Of a DNA stretch of 64,000 bases, positions 7,644-17,233 are shown in pieces; the stretch's first letter is position 1, and each line of letters opens with the position of its first letter. Made by a program: the position numbers and the translations under genes. The notes below the pieces were generated by a model. The model was given only the letters and a program-made list of their open reading frames with translations, was not told where the DNA came from and made no database searches. Source of the stretch: Cypionkella sp049896245 (GTDB taxonomy: Bacteria; Pseudomonadota; Alphaproteobacteria; Rhodobacterales; Rhodobacteraceae); the NCBI RefSeq assembly GCF_049896245.1, contig NZ_JAFCTX010000009.1:80075-144074 (forward strand), written 5' to 3'.

Positions 7644-7674
7644 GGCGGTGCGTCCCCGCTTGGGGCGCACCGCC
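7644..7674 (+). promoter_or_regulatory. Intercistronic hairpin between ssuA and ssuC
   Basis: GGCGGTGCG-T-CCCC pairs with GGGG-CGCACCGCC around GCTT, a 13-bp stem with one bulge and no T tract after it. Hairpins at this place in ABC operons often stabilise the binding-protein message; that role is inferred. Confidence 0.55.
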
Positions 7675-7726
7675 TCAGTGCAAAAGGCCTATCCATGCGC
7701 GGAAATTATCTGATCGGAGTGCCGAG

Positions 7727-8512
7727 ATGAGCGGCTTGCAAGCGCGGTTTGGCGCGGCGATTGGCTGGCTGCTGCCGGTGCTGATCCTGCTGTTGTGGGA
7801 GGCTTTGTCGCGCGCAGGCGTGATCACCGAAAACGTGCTGCCCGCGCCGAGCGAGGTGTTTGCAGCCTTGCTGCGGGTGCTGCAATCGGGTGATTTGGCG
7901 CGCAATATCGGTGTCAGTGCCTGGCGGGCGCTGACGGGGTTGGCGATTGGTGGGGCGATTGGTTTTGCCTTGGGGTTGGCGAATGGGCTTTCCTTGCTCA
8001 GCCGCAATCTGACCGACACAACCTTGCAAATGGTGCGGAATATCCCGCATTTGGCGCTGATCCCCTTGGTGATCTTGTGGTTCGGCATTGATGAAGGTGC
8101 CAAGCTGTTCCTTGTCGCCCTTGGGGTGTTTTTCCCGATTTATGTCAACACCTTGCTGGGCATCCAAACGGTGGACCCGCAGCTGATCGAGATGGGGCGT
8201 ACCTATGGTATGGACCGCCGCGCGCTGTTTTTGCGGGTGATTTTGCCGGGGGCTTTGCCGTCGATTTTCGTGGGCCTCCGCTATGCTTTGGGAATCATGT
8301 GGCTGACGCTGATCGTGGCAGAAACCATCTCGGCCTCATCCGGCTTGGGATACATGGCGATGCAGGCGCGCGAGTTTTTGATGATTGATGTCGTGGTGCT
8401 GTCGATCCTGATCTACGCGCTGCTGGGCAAATTGGCTGACAGTTTTGTGCGGTTGTTAGAGCGGCTTTGCTTGCAATGGCACCCGGCGTTTCAGAAAACC
8501 GCGAGGACATGA
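7727..8512 (+). CDS. ssuC: Sulfonate ABC transporter permease SsuC
   Basis: A 261-residue inner-membrane permease with about six hydrophobic spans. The binding-protein-dependent transport loop that contacts the ATPase is visible around residues 145-175 (IEMGRTYGMDRRALFLRVIL...GALPSIFVGLRYALG). GGAG eight bases before the ATG supports the start. The stop overlaps the ssuB start as ATGA, so the two are translationally coupled. The SsuC assignment follows from homology pattern and from the SsuA- and SsuB-type neighbours. Confidence 0.88.
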   Translation: MSGLQARFGAAIGWLLPVLILLLWEALSRAGVITENVLPAPSEVFAALLRVLQSGDLARNIGVSAWRALTGLAIGGAIGFALGLANGLSLLSRNLTDTTLQMVRNIPHLALIPLVILWFGIDEGAKLFLVALGVFFPIYVNTLLGIQTVDPQLIEMGRTYGMDRRALFLRVILPGALPSIFVGLRYALGIMWLTLIVAETISASSGLGYMAMQAREFLMIDVVVLSILIYALLGKLADSFVRLLERLCLQWHPAFQKTART

Positions 8513-9300
8513 TGATCCAGACCCCGCATTTGCGCCGCGTTGATGTGGCCCTCGATACCCGTCCACCGGCTTTTGCCTTCCAAGGCGTGCATCGGCATTT
8601 CGGTGCGAAATCAGTGCTGGACGATATCGACCTTGTGGTGCCGCAGGGCCAGTTTGTCGCCATCATCGGCAAAAGCGGTTGCGGCAAAAGCACCTTGCTG
8701 CGGCTGCTGGCGGGGCTGGATCAGCCGGATGGCGGCCAGATCACCCGTGCCGCTGTGCAGCCGGGACAATCGGGCATTCGCATCATGTTTCAGGAACCAC
8801 GCTTGCTGCCTTGGGCGCGGGTGGTGGATAACGTCGCGGTGGGGCTGACCGGGCTTGCGGGCCGCGCCGAGGCTGCGGCGCGGGCCCATGATCTGCTGGC
8901 CAAGGTCGGGCTGGCGGGGCGGGATGGCGAATGGCCCTCGGTTCTGTCGGGCGGGCAGCGGCAGCGGGTGGCTTTGGCGCGGGCACTGATCGGGCAGCCG
9001 AGTGTGCTGGCGTTGGACGAGCCGTTGGGCGCGCTGGATGCGTTGACGCGGATTGAGATGCAACAGCTGCTCAGCCGGATCTGGCGGGCGCAGGGCTTTA
9101 CCGCCGTTCTGGTGACGCATGATGTAGCCGAGGCGGTGGTGCTGGCGGATCGGGTGATCGTGCTGGATGCGGGCCGCGTGGCGCTGGATCTGGCGATCCC
9201 GCTGCCGCGCCCGCGTCGGCATGGCCATCCTGATCTGGCTGGCTACGAGCAGCAGATTTTGGCGCAGTTGTTTGGCGATGAGGGCGGGAGCGCCGGTTAG
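8509..9300 (+). CDS. ssuB: Sulfonate ABC transporter ATPase SsuB
   Basis: A 263-residue ABC ATPase. Walker A is GKSGCGKST, the signature is LSGGQRQRVALARAL, Walker B is VLALDEPLGALD and the switch His is in VLVTHDVAEA. Proteins of the SsuB/TauB group use this exact LDEPLGALD form. The start at 8509 overlaps the ssuC stop by four bases (ATGA); an upstream in-frame ATG at 8467 lies inside ssuC and is not preferred. It powers sulfonate import with SsuA and SsuC. It is convergent with the MarR-GNAT gene 13 bases away. Confidence 0.9.
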   Translation: MMIQTPHLRRVDVALDTRPPAFAFQGVHRHFGAKSVLDDIDLVVPQGQFVAIIGKSGCGKSTLLRLLAGLDQPDGGQITRAAVQPGQSGIRIMFQEPRLLPWARVVDNVAVGLTGLAGRAEAAARAHDLLAKVGLAGRDGEWPSVLSGGQRQRVALARALIGQPSVLALDEPLGALDALTRIEMQQLLSRIWRAQGFTAVLVTHDVAEAVVLADRVIVLDAGRVALDLAIPLPRPRRHGHPDLAGYEQQILAQLFGDEGGSAG

Positions 9301-9313
9301 GTCAGCTTTGCGG

Positions 9314-10189
9314 CTACAAGGTTTTGCCCAGCCAGAGCGTTGCGGGAAAGCTGGTATAGGCCGGAATGTCGTGCCAGCCGTCGCGGCGGTAAAGCGTGAT
9401 GGCCTCGGTCAGCGCCGCATTGGTGTCGAGTTTCAGCTGGGCATAGCCCAGGGTTTTGGCGCGGGATTCGATGGCGTGCATCAGGCGGCGGGCGAGGCCT
9501 TGGCCACGGGCAGAAGGATCGACCCAGAGCCGTTTGACCTCGGCAGTTGTGGCATCCAGCGGGCGGAGGGAGACGGTGCCGACGGGCAGATCGTCGCTCC
9601 ACGCGATGAGGAAAGCGCCGTGCGTCGGTCGGTAGGCTTCGGGATCGGGCAGAGGCAGGGTCAGCATATCGCGGCTGAGGCTGGGGATTTTCTCGCACAA
9701 CAGGTGGTAATAGGCGTCGAGGCAAGCGAGCGCGGCGGGGTCAGTGGCGTCGGCGTCGCGGATTTCGAGTTGGTCGCGCAGCAGGGTGGTGGCGATCAGG
9801 TCCATCGCGTCGATCAGGGCTTGGGGATGCTTGCCTGCGCGGGCGAGGGTCTGGGTAGCGCGGGCGTAACCGATGGCGTTATAGGCCTGCATTTCGACCG
9901 CGCCTGCCGGGGTAAGCTGGGCGGTGCGGCGGCGGCGGTCGGTGGGGTCGGTGGCAAGCTGGATCAGGTGTTCGGACTCCAAGCTGCGCAGCAGGCGGCT
10001 GAGCAAGCCGGAATCGAGCGCCAGTTTGGCGCGGATGTCGGCCACATCGGTGCCTTGCACGGTGATCAGTTGCAGCACACGGGCGGCCCCCAGCGGACGA
10101 CCCCGACCCAGGTATGAATGGTCAAGCGCACCGACCTCACGGGTGACGGCGCGGTTGAAACGGCGCAGGCGGGCGATGGTGTCGAGCAT
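9314..10189 (-). CDS. MarR-GNAT fusion: winged-helix regulator with N-acetyltransferase domain
   Basis: A two-domain protein of about 291 residues. The N-terminal 140 residues are a MarR winged helix (ARVLQLITVQGTDVADIRAKL, then DSGLLSRLLRSLESEHLI and the wing DPTDRRRRTAQLT). The C-terminal 150 residues are a GNAT domain with the acetyl-CoA loop VDPSARGQGLARRLM and end ITLYRRDGWHDI. This fusion is widespread in proteobacteria; the acetylated molecule and target genes are unknown. An in-frame codon at 10213 could also start it, adding eight residues. A hairpin repeat lies directly upstream. Confidence 0.85.
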   Translation of the reverse strand: MLDTIARLRRFNRAVTREVGALDHSYLGRGRPLGAARVLQLITVQGTDVADIRAKLALDSGLLSRLLRSLESEHLIQLATDPTDRRRRTAQLTPAGAVEMQAYNAIGYARATQTLARAGKHPQALIDAMDLIATTLLRDQLEIRDADATDPAALACLDAYYHLLCEKIPSLSRDMLTLPLPDPEAYRPTHGAFLIAWSDDLPVGTVSLRPLDATTAEVKRLWVDPSARGQGLARRLMHAIESRAKTLGYAQLKLDTNAALTEAITLYRRDGWHDIPAYTSFPATLWLGKTL

Positions 10190-10220
10190 TGTTACGGCCT
10201 TGGTTTGCTGCATAGAGGCC

Positions 10221-10266
10221 GGGGGCCAGCCCCCGCACCCCCGGAATATTTAAGCCAATGTGAAAG
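10221..10266 (+). repeat. Dispersed repeat R1
   Basis: A GGGGGC-CA-GCCCCC hairpin (10221-10234) is followed by CCCCCGGAATATTTAAGCCA and then ATGTGAAAG. This is a member of the dispersed family described in the findings. It lies at the 5' end of the MarR-GNAT gene. Confidence 0.75.
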
Positions 10267-10466
10267 CAAATTTTAATTAAATTGGCGGGATTGCGCGGGT
10301 GGAGTTATTTATCTGACTTTGATCAGGCATTTGCAAGTGACAAGAATGGAATGCGGCAAGCTATGCGCCAGCCGCCGAGGTAAATCGCGGGTGATCAAGG
10401 TTTTGGGTTTGATATGGCCACTATCTGCGGTAGCCATAGCGACGTGGCGGCCGGGTGGGGGCTAAG

Positions 10467-11777
10467 ATGCTGAAACGGCTGATAACGCGGCGCAACTTTA
10501 TCGCGGCAGGTTCTGGGGCGCTGGTCACAGCTTGCGCCGCGCCGATCAAGCTGGCCGAGCCACCTACCCTTTACAGCATTGGCACGACGTTTCCGCAAGA
10601 TGACGTGCCCGTCGCGTTGCGCACGGTTGATCCGTCGATCTTCTACGTCACCGATCGTGCGCCGATTGTTGAGGCCGGGCAACTGGTTGGCTATAGCCAT
10701 GCGCGGTCATCCTCGATGGTGTTCGGCGCGGCAAAGGTGCGATTTGGCAATATCGACAGTTGGCAGAATCTGGTCACCCGCAGTGAAACTGCCTCAAACC
10801 GCCGTCAGGTGTTAAGCACCGAAAGTTACCACGAGATCGTGCGGTTTCCCGAGACTCCACTGCCGTTTGTGCGCAATGCGGCCGACCGGATCGTGCCAGA
10901 ACCTGCGGCACAGCACAACTACCGCGCCGATGTGGTGGCGTTTCAGCAAGCGTTTCGCGATGCGTTGCGGGTATCGCCGCGCAAAGAGGCGCTGATTTTC
11001 GTGCATGGCTTCAACAACCAGATGCAGGACGGGCTGACCACCACCGCCAGCCTGTGGCATTATGCCGGGCGGATCAGCGTGCCCGTCAGCTTTTCCTGGC
11101 CTGCGGGCAACACCGGGCTGACCGCCTATTTCAAGGATCGCGAGTCGGGTGAGTTTTCGACCTATCACCTGAAAGAGTTTTTGCGGGCGATTGCGGCGAT
11201 CCCCGAATTGCAGAAGATCAACATTGTCGCCCATTCGCGCGGGGCAGATGTGGTGACCTCGGCGCTGCGCGAGATGGTGATTTTCGAGATGGGAGCGGGG
11301 CGTGATCCACGCCGCAGCCTGAAGATCGACACCATCATTCTGGCCGCCCCCGATCTTGATTTCGGCGTGGTGCAGCAGCGGTTGGCGGCAGAGGGCACGG
11401 CGGCGGCGGTGCGGCAGATCACGGTTTATCTGAACCCGAAGGATGGCGCTTTGGGGGTTGCCCAAATGCTGGCGACCGGGCAACGCGTGGGCCGGATGTC
11501 GCCAGATAACTTCACCGAAGCCGAGTGGCAGAAGATGGGCGATTTGGGCAATGTCTATTTCATTGACGTGGAAAATGCCGGCAGCAAGCTGGGGCATACC
11601 TATTTCCGTGACAATCCGGCGGTGCTGTCGGATGTGATCCTGACGCTGCGCACCGGGGCTTTGCCGGGCAGCGCCGAGCGTCCGCTCGCGCAAATCCGCA
11701 GCAATTTCTACCAGATGCACGCCAATTATCCCGGGCCGCGCATTGTGGTCGAGCTTAAGCGCAACAGTAATCGGTAA
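10467..11777 (+). CDS. Alpha/beta-hydrolase (DUF900 type), predicted lipoprotein
   Basis: A 436-residue exported protein. The N-terminus LITRRNFIAAGSGALVTAC combines a twin-Arg-like signal and a lipobox with Cys near residue 23. The DUF900 hydrolase core follows: KEALIFVHGFNNQMQDGL near 176, then INIVAHSRGADVVTSALRE with the nucleophile elbow H-S-R-G-A. DUF900 proteins resemble serine lipases/esterases; the substrate is unknown. The start at 10467 is chosen because a G-rich ribosome site lies just upstream. It ends 10 bases before nadD, so the two may be cotranscribed. Confidence 0.8.
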   Translation: MLKRLITRRNFIAAGSGALVTACAAPIKLAEPPTLYSIGTTFPQDDVPVALRTVDPSIFYVTDRAPIVEAGQLVGYSHARSSSMVFGAAKVRFGNIDSWQNLVTRSETASNRRQVLSTESYHEIVRFPETPLPFVRNAADRIVPEPAAQHNYRADVVAFQQAFRDALRVSPRKEALIFVHGFNNQMQDGLTTTASLWHYAGRISVPVSFSWPAGNTGLTAYFKDRESGEFSTYHLKEFLRAIAAIPELQKINIVAHSRGADVVTSALREMVIFEMGAGRDPRRSLKIDTIILAAPDLDFGVVQQRLAAEGTAAAVRQITVYLNPKDGALGVAQMLATGQRVGRMSPDNFTEAEWQKMGDLGNVYFIDVENAGSKLGHTYFRDNPAVLSDVILTLRTGALPGSAERPLAQIRSNFYQMHANYPGPRIVVELKRNSNR

Positions 11778-11787
11778 GGTGGGGCTT

Positions 11788-12411
11788 GTGGCGTATCAGC
11801 GATTGCCGGGCGGCTTTGTCGGGGAAAAACCGATTGCGACCAAGGGCATGGTGATCGGCCTTTTGGGCGGATCGTTTGATCCGGCGCATGAGGGGCATGT
11901 GCATATCACCCGCGAAGCCTTGAAGCGGATGGGCCTTGATCAGGTGTGGTGGTTGGTCAGCCCCGGCAACCCGCTGAAGGCGCGCCAGCCTGCACCGATG
12001 GCCGAGCGGCTGGCGCGGGCGCGGGCGGTGATGCCCGATCCGCGCGTGGTGATCAGCGATCTGGAGGCGCGGTTGGGCACGCGGGCGACGGCCGATACCA
12101 TCAAGCGGCTGCAGGCGATCTATCCCGGCGTGCATTTTGTCTGGCTGATGGGGGCGGATAATCTGGTGCAGTTTCACCGCTGGAACCGCTGGCGGGATAT
12201 TTTGCGCAGCGTGCCCGTCGGGGTTTTGGCGCGGCCGGGGGCTGGGGTGGCGGCGCGGACCTCTGTTGCCGCGCGGGCGTTTCGGGTCAATCAGATCGAC
12301 CGGGGCGAGAATTTGCGCGGCCGCAAAGCACCTGCTTGGTGTTTTGTGAACATCCCGATGAATGGCGCGTCTTCGAGTGCGATCCGGGCGCGGGGTGAGT
12401 GGAAGCGGTGA
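11788..12411 (+). CDS. nadD: Nicotinate-nucleotide adenylyltransferase NadD
   Basis: A 207-residue nucleotidyltransferase that makes deamido-NAD from nicotinate mononucleotide and ATP. The T/H-x-G-H motif is in GLLGGSFDPAHEGHVHITREAL, WWLVSPGNPLK follows, and VWLMGADNLVQFHRW is the conserved central motif. The start is placed at GTG 11788 because AAGGTGGGG precedes it at normal spacing and an earlier in-frame codon lies inside the upstream gene. The usual partners rsfS and proBA are absent here; the neighbours are a hydrolase and dacB. Confidence 0.9.
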   Translation: MAYQRLPGGFVGEKPIATKGMVIGLLGGSFDPAHEGHVHITREALKRMGLDQVWWLVSPGNPLKARQPAPMAERLARARAVMPDPRVVISDLEARLGTRATADTIKRLQAIYPGVHFVWLMGADNLVQFHRWNRWRDILRSVPVGVLARPGAGVAARTSVAARAFRVNQIDRGENLRGRKAPAWCFVNIPMNGASSSAIRARGEWKR

Positions 12412-12517
12412 ATTTGCCGTGATCAGGGGCGGGCGGAGGCCATCTTGCCCTGCTCACGATTGCATCGTTGCCTGCGCGCAGGATATTCCTGCGACTGGAA
12501 TGACCAAGGGAATCGCA

Positions 12518-14011
12518 ATGCTGGTTGGGCGCAGATGGGTGTTGGGCGGGCTGCTGGCGGGGGCTGCGCTGCCTGCGTGGGCGGAAGCGCCTGCCGTGTC
12601 GCTGCGGCCCCGCGCGCGGCCAAGCCCGAGCGTTTTGGTCAAGCCTGCGGACCCGGGTGCTGCGGCGTTGGTGGCGGCCGCCAAGCTGACCGGGGCGGTG
12701 GGCTATTGCGTGGTCGATCTTGCCTCGGGTCGGGTGTTGGAAGCTGCGGGCGAGGCGGTGGAAATGCCGCCAGCGAGTGTCACCAAGACCGTAACCACGG
12801 CGTTTGCGTTGGAAAAGTTGGGGGTGGAGCATCGCTTTGTGACGCGGGTGATGCGGGTGGGGTCGGTGGTGAACGGGCGGCTCGATGGCGATTTGATCTT
12901 GGCGGGCGGCGGCGATCCGACCTTTGACACTGACAAGATGGGCGATCTGGTGGCGGCGCTGGCTGCCTCGGGGCTGCGCGAGGTGACGGGGAAGTTCATC
13001 GCTTATGCCGGGGCTTTGCCGGAACGGGCCGAGATTGCCACCGATCAGCCAGATTTTGTCGGCTACAATCCGGCGATTTCGGGGCTGATGCTGAATTTCA
13101 ACCGGGTGAATTTCGTCTGGAAATCGGTGAACGACGGCTATTCTCTGGCGATGAATGCCGAGGGCGCGCGGTTTGTGCCGCCCGTCAGCATGGCGCAGGT
13201 GCAGGTGGTGGACCGTGATGTGCCGGTGTTTGCTTATAAGGCAGGCGTGGCGCAGGACAACTGGTCGGTGGCGCGGCGGGCTTTGGGGCGCGAGGGCTCG
13301 CGCTGGCTGCCGGTGCGTCATGCGGCGACCTATGTGGCCGAGGTGTTTCAGACCCTGTGTGCAGCGCAGGGCATAAAGCTGCCGAAAGCCGAGGTGGTTT
13401 ATACCCTGCCCCAAGCTGCCGAGATTGTGCGGCACGAGTCCGAGGCTTTGCCGGATCTTTTGCGCAAGATGCTGCGGTTTTCGACCAATCTGACGGCAGA
13501 GGCGGTGGGGCTGGCGGCCTCGGGCGCGGGCACGTTGGAGGGGTCTGCGGCGGTAATGACCACTTGGGCGCGGCGGCGGTTTGGTGTGCAAGCGGTGTTT
13601 GGCGATCATTCAGGCTTGGGGCCGAAAACCCGGATCAGCCCGGCGGAGATGGTGCAGGTGATGATCAGGGCGCGGCAGGATAAACATTTGTCGATGCTGC
13701 ATGATCTGCTGAAAACCGCCGATCTGCCCAGTGCCGATGGCAAGCCTGCCGCCAAAGCCGCGAAGCCCGGCTCTGTAGCACGGGTTTCGGCGAAAAGCGG
13801 CACGATGAATTTCGTCTCCAACCTGTCGGGCTATGTCGACGCGCCGGGGGGGCGGTCGCTGGCGTTTGCGATCTTCGCCGCTGATCTGCCGCGCCGGGAA
13901 GCGGTGCCCGAGTGGAACCGGGAATCGCCCGAGGGCGACAAGGCTTGGGTGCGGCGGGCGCATCGCTTGCAGGGCCAGTTGTTGAACCGCTGGGGGCAGG
14001 TTTATCTGTAG
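12518..14011 (+). CDS. dacB: D-alanyl-D-alanine carboxypeptidase/endopeptidase (PBP4, S13)
   Basis: A 497-residue periplasmic penicillin-binding protein that trims or cleaves peptidoglycan cross-links. The signal peptide is MLVGRRWVLGGLLAGAALPA followed by an AWA-type cleavage site. All three catalytic motifs are present: S-x-x-K in PPASVTKTV (about residue 88), S-x-N in RFSTNLTAE (about 325) and K-S-G in SAKSGTMNF (about 428). The large S13 insertion lies between the first two. AAGGG seven bases before ATG 12518 and the signal peptide decide the start. Confidence 0.9.
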   Translation: MLVGRRWVLGGLLAGAALPAWAEAPAVSLRPRARPSPSVLVKPADPGAAALVAAAKLTGAVGYCVVDLASGRVLEAAGEAVEMPPASVTKTVTTAFALEKLGVEHRFVTRVMRVGSVVNGRLDGDLILAGGGDPTFDTDKMGDLVAALAASGLREVTGKFIAYAGALPERAEIATDQPDFVGYNPAISGLMLNFNRVNFVWKSVNDGYSLAMNAEGARFVPPVSMAQVQVVDRDVPVFAYKAGVAQDNWSVARRALGREGSRWLPVRHAATYVAEVFQTLCAAQGIKLPKAEVVYTLPQAAEIVRHESEALPDLLRKMLRFSTNLTAEAVGLAASGAGTLEGSAAVMTTWARRRFGVQAVFGDHSGLGPKTRISPAEMVQVMIRARQDKHLSMLHDLLKTADLPSADGKPAAKAAKPGSVARVSAKSGTMNFVSNLSGYVDAPGGRSLAFAIFAADLPRREAVPEWNRESPEGDKAWVRRAHRLQGQLLNRWGQVYL

Positions 14012-14279
14012 CTTTGGTGCGCTTGGCCCAGAAACGCGGGTCGCGTTAAGCAACCGTCCGGGCTGCGATGATGCCGCCGCACAGCCAGCCGACCCTATGG
14101 ATTGCTGCCGTAACGTCACCCTGCATCACGCGGAAAACATGCGGGGATTTCTTGCTTGAAGCTGCAGCACCCGCTCTAACCGCGTAGACAGAACCACCAC
14201 AGCGTGTAGTCTTGCCCTGTGTCGGCAAGGGCGGAGGGGCCCAAGCCGGACTTTGCTATTGCATCAACAGGAGGATTGC

Positions 14280-15389
14280 ATGGATCGTCGTTCGTTTTTG
14301 ACAAAGGCTTCCATCGGGGGCGTCGGTGCCGCGGGGGCCGCGATGCTGGCCGCGCCGATGATTGCGCAGACAAGCCCGAAGATCACGTGGCGGATGACCT
14401 CGTCTTTCCCGAAATCGCTGGATACAATTTATGGCGGGGCGGAAGTCTTGTCGAAAATGCTGTCGGAAGCCACCGATGGCAATTTCCAGATTCAGGTGTT
14501 TGCGGCGGGGGAATTGGTGCCCGGTGGCGCGCCTGCAGCCGATGCGGTCAGCGCGGGGACGGTTGAGGCCTGTCACACGGTTGGCTATTACAATTTCGGG
14601 CAGGACCCGACCTTTGCGCTGGCGGCGGCGGTGCCGTTCTCGCTTTCCGCACGCGGCATCAACGCTTGGCATTACCATGGCGGCGGCATTGATCTGTATA
14701 ATGAATTCTTGGCCACCAAGGGCATTTTTGGTCTGCCGGGTGGCAATACCGGGGTGCAGATGGGCGGTTGGTTCCGCAAGGAAATTAACACTTTGGCCGA
14801 TCTTCAGGGCTTGAAATTCCGCGTCGGCGGCTTTGCGGGCAAGGTGCTGACCAAACTGGGCGTGGTGCCACAGCAAATTCCGGGCGGCGATATTTATCCG
14901 GCGCTGGAGAAGGGCACGATTGATGCCGCCGAATGGGTTGGGCCCTATGACGACGAAAAGCTTGGCTTTTATAAAGTCGCCCCGTTCTATTACTATCCCG
15001 GCTGGTGGGAAGGTGGCCCGACGGTACACTTCTTCTTCAACAAGGGTCAGTACGAGTCGTTGACACCGCAATATCAATCGTTGTTGCGCACCGCGTGTCG
15101 TGCGGCGGATGCGGATATGCTGCAGAAATACGACTACAAGAACCCGACCGCGATCAAATCTTTGGTCGGTCAGGGTGTGAAACTGCGCCCGTTCAGCCCG
15201 GAAATCCTGCAAGCCTCGTTCACCGCCGCGAATGAGGTTTATTCCGAGATGGAAGCCACCAACGCGCCGTTCAAGAAGATCTGGCAGTCGATCAAGGCGT
15301 TCCGCAACGACTACTATCAGTGGACCCAAGTTGCGGAATACAACTACGATACTTTCATGATGATCCAGCAGCGCGACGGCAAGCTGTAA
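14280..15389 (+). CDS. takP: TRAP transporter substrate-binding protein TakP (alpha-keto acid type)
   Basis: A 369-residue periplasmic receptor. It starts MDRRSFLTKASIGGVG (Tat signal). ITWRMTSSFPKSLDTIYGGA, ALAAAVPFSLSARGINAWHY, EKGTIDAAEWVGPYDDEKLG and YYYPGWWEGGPTVHFFFNK agree closely, from memory, with TakP of Rhodobacter sphaeroides, which binds alpha-keto acids such as pyruvate; a related FcbT1/mannitol-type ligand cannot be excluded. AGGAGG precedes the ATG. Its permease genes takQM lie on the opposite strand, converging on it, with a terminator between. Confidence 0.88.
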   Translation: MDRRSFLTKASIGGVGAAGAAMLAAPMIAQTSPKITWRMTSSFPKSLDTIYGGAEVLSKMLSEATDGNFQIQVFAAGELVPGGAPAADAVSAGTVEACHTVGYYNFGQDPTFALAAAVPFSLSARGINAWHYHGGGIDLYNEFLATKGIFGLPGGNTGVQMGGWFRKEINTLADLQGLKFRVGGFAGKVLTKLGVVPQQIPGGDIYPALEKGTIDAAEWVGPYDDEKLGFYKVAPFYYYPGWWEGGPTVHFFFNKGQYESLTPQYQSLLRTACRAADADMLQKYDYKNPTAIKSLVGQGVKLRPFSPEILQASFTAANEVYSEMEATNAPFKKIWQSIKAFRNDYYQWTQVAEYNYDTFMMIQQRDGKL

Positions 15390-15405
15390 GCGAATTGCCT
15401 AAAGG

Positions 15406-15439
15406 AAAGCCCCCGCCGAGCGATCAGCGGGGGCTTTTT
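15406..15439 (+). terminator. Intrinsic terminator of takP
   Basis: AAAGCCCCCGC (15406-15416) pairs with GCGGGGGCTTT (15427-15437) and runs into TTTTT. It lies between the convergent takP and takM and may serve both strands. Confidence 0.85.
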
Positions 15440-15457
15440 CATGCGCTTCCGTTGGGA

Positions 15458-17233
15458 TCATGGCGCGGGGGCCGCAGGTTTCGTGGTGCCAAAGCTGGGC
15501 GGTTGTGACAGCAGATCATTGCCCAAAGGCGCGGGTGTTCCGGGTGCGGCGGGGGTCGCAGGCCCACCCAGACCCGTGCCAAGTCCGCCATCCAGCCCCC
15601 CCAAGCCGCCTAACCCGCCCAAACCGGAATTCGGCGCGGTGAAGGTGACATGCGAGGTATCCACCACCGCGCCCTTGTAATGCATCACCATCTGCGGGAA
15701 GCCAATCACCAGACCGACCATCACCACTTGGATGATCACGAACGGCACCGCCCCCCAATAGATCTCGCTGGTTTTAACGGGGGCCATCGTCTTGCCCGTC
15801 AGCCGGTCTTTATACGGCTCTTTCGGCGCGACCGAGCGCAGATAGAACAGCGAGAAGCCGAACGGCGGGTGCATGAACGAGGTCTGCATGTTGACGCCAA
15901 GGATGACGCCAAACCAGATCAGATCAATGCCCAGCTTTTCGGCCACCGGGGCCAGCAAGGGCACAAGGATGAAGGCCAACTCAAAGAAATCGAGGAAGAA
16001 CGCCAGCAAAAACACCAGTATCGACACCCCGATCAGGAAGCCCAACTGCCCGCCCGGCATTGCCGTCAACAGGTGTTCCACCCAAAGGTGGCCTTGCACG
16101 CCGTAGAAGGTCAGCGAGAACACCCGCGCACCGAGCAGAATGAACATCACGAAGGACGACAGCCGAGTGGTCGAGGCCAGCGCCTGTTGGATCACCGTCA
16201 GGTTCAGCCGGCCCTTGATGCCTGCAAGGAACAATGAGCCGACAGCGCCCATCGCCCCACCCTCGGTCGGGGTAGCAATGCCAAGATAGATCGTGCCCAG
16301 CACCAGAAAGATCAGCGCCAGCGGTGGGATCAGCACGATAATCACCTGCGAGCACAGTTTCGACATCAGGTTGAGGTTCAGCGCCCGGTCCAGCAAGGCA
16401 GCTAAATAGATCGCGATGATGGCGACCGAAGCGCCGATGATATCAGCGCCTTCCCCGTAAAGCGGCAGCAGAGCTTTGATGATCAGATAGCCCGCAACCC
16501 CCGCGATCAGCAGCGACACCACCAGCGAGGTGACGCCATTGCCCAAGGTGCGGGCCTCTTTCGGCAGCGCCGGGACCCAGTTCGGCCGGAACATGCTGAC
16601 AAGGAACACGTAGGCCATGTACAGCCCGGTCAGCACCAGCCCCGGCACCATCGCGCCCTTGTACATATCGCCGACCGAGCGGCCAAGTTGGTCGGCCAGA
16701 ATGATCAGCACCAGCGAGGGCGGAATGATCTGCGCCAAGGTGCCGGATGCCGCGATCACCCCGCTGGCCATCCGGCGATCATAGCCGTAACGCAGCATGA
16801 TCGGCAGCGAAATCAAGCCCATGGCGATAACCGATGCGGCGACGACTCCGGTGGTGGCGGCCAGAAGTGCTCCGACGATGATCACCGCATAGGCGAGACC
16901 GCCGCGCACCGGGCCGAACAGCTGGCCGATGGTTTCCAAGAGATCCTCGGCCATGCCGGAGCGTTCCAGCACGATGCCCATGAAGGTAAAGAACGGGATC
17001 GCCAGCAAGGTTTCGTTCTGCATCACCCCCCAGAACCGTTCGGGCAGCGCATAGAGCAGCGGCCAATCGAGGGTAATGGTGCCTTCCGACATGGGCGCGA
17101 GAAACACGCCAAATACGAAGAACAGCAGGCCATTGGCGGCCAAAGAAAACGCCACTGGGTAGCCTACCAGCAGAAACACCACCAACGAGACGAACATGAT
17201 CGGCGCCATGTTCTGCGCGATCAGTTCCATCAT
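15458..17233 (-). CDS. takM: TRAP transporter large permease (DctM/TakM type)
   Basis: A 591-residue inner-membrane protein with about 12-14 hydrophobic segments, the ion-coupled channel subunit of a TRAP transporter. Family motifs include GLISLPIMLRYGYDRRMASG, then ASGTLAQIIPPSLVLIILAD and TPTEGGAMGAVGSLFLAG. Its length fits the large subtype used with TakP-like receptors. The last 55 residues are an unusual Gly/Leu repeat (GLGGLGGLGGLDGG) followed by a Pro/Ala-rich tail, probably disordered. The start overlaps the takQ stop as ATGA, so they are coupled. Confidence 0.9.
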   Translation of the reverse strand: MMELIAQNMAPIMFVSLVVFLLVGYPVAFSLAANGLLFFVFGVFLAPMSEGTITLDWPLLYALPERFWGVMQNETLLAIPFFTFMGIVLERSGMAEDLLETIGQLFGPVRGGLAYAVIIVGALLAATTGVVAASVIAMGLISLPIMLRYGYDRRMASGVIAASGTLAQIIPPSLVLIILADQLGRSVGDMYKGAMVPGLVLTGLYMAYVFLVSMFRPNWVPALPKEARTLGNGVTSLVVSLLIAGVAGYLIIKALLPLYGEGADIIGASVAIIAIYLAALLDRALNLNLMSKLCSQVIIVLIPPLALIFLVLGTIYLGIATPTEGGAMGAVGSLFLAGIKGRLNLTVIQQALASTTRLSSFVMFILLGARVFSLTFYGVQGHLWVEHLLTAMPGGQLGFLIGVSILVFLLAFFLDFFELAFILVPLLAPVAEKLGIDLIWFGVILGVNMQTSFMHPPFGFSLFYLRSVAPKEPYKDRLTGKTMAPVKTSEIYWGAVPFVIIQVVMVGLVIGFPQMVMHYKGAVVDTSHVTFTAPNSGLGGLGGLGGLDGGLGTGLGGPATPAAPGTPAPLGNDLLSQPPSFGTTKPAAPAP

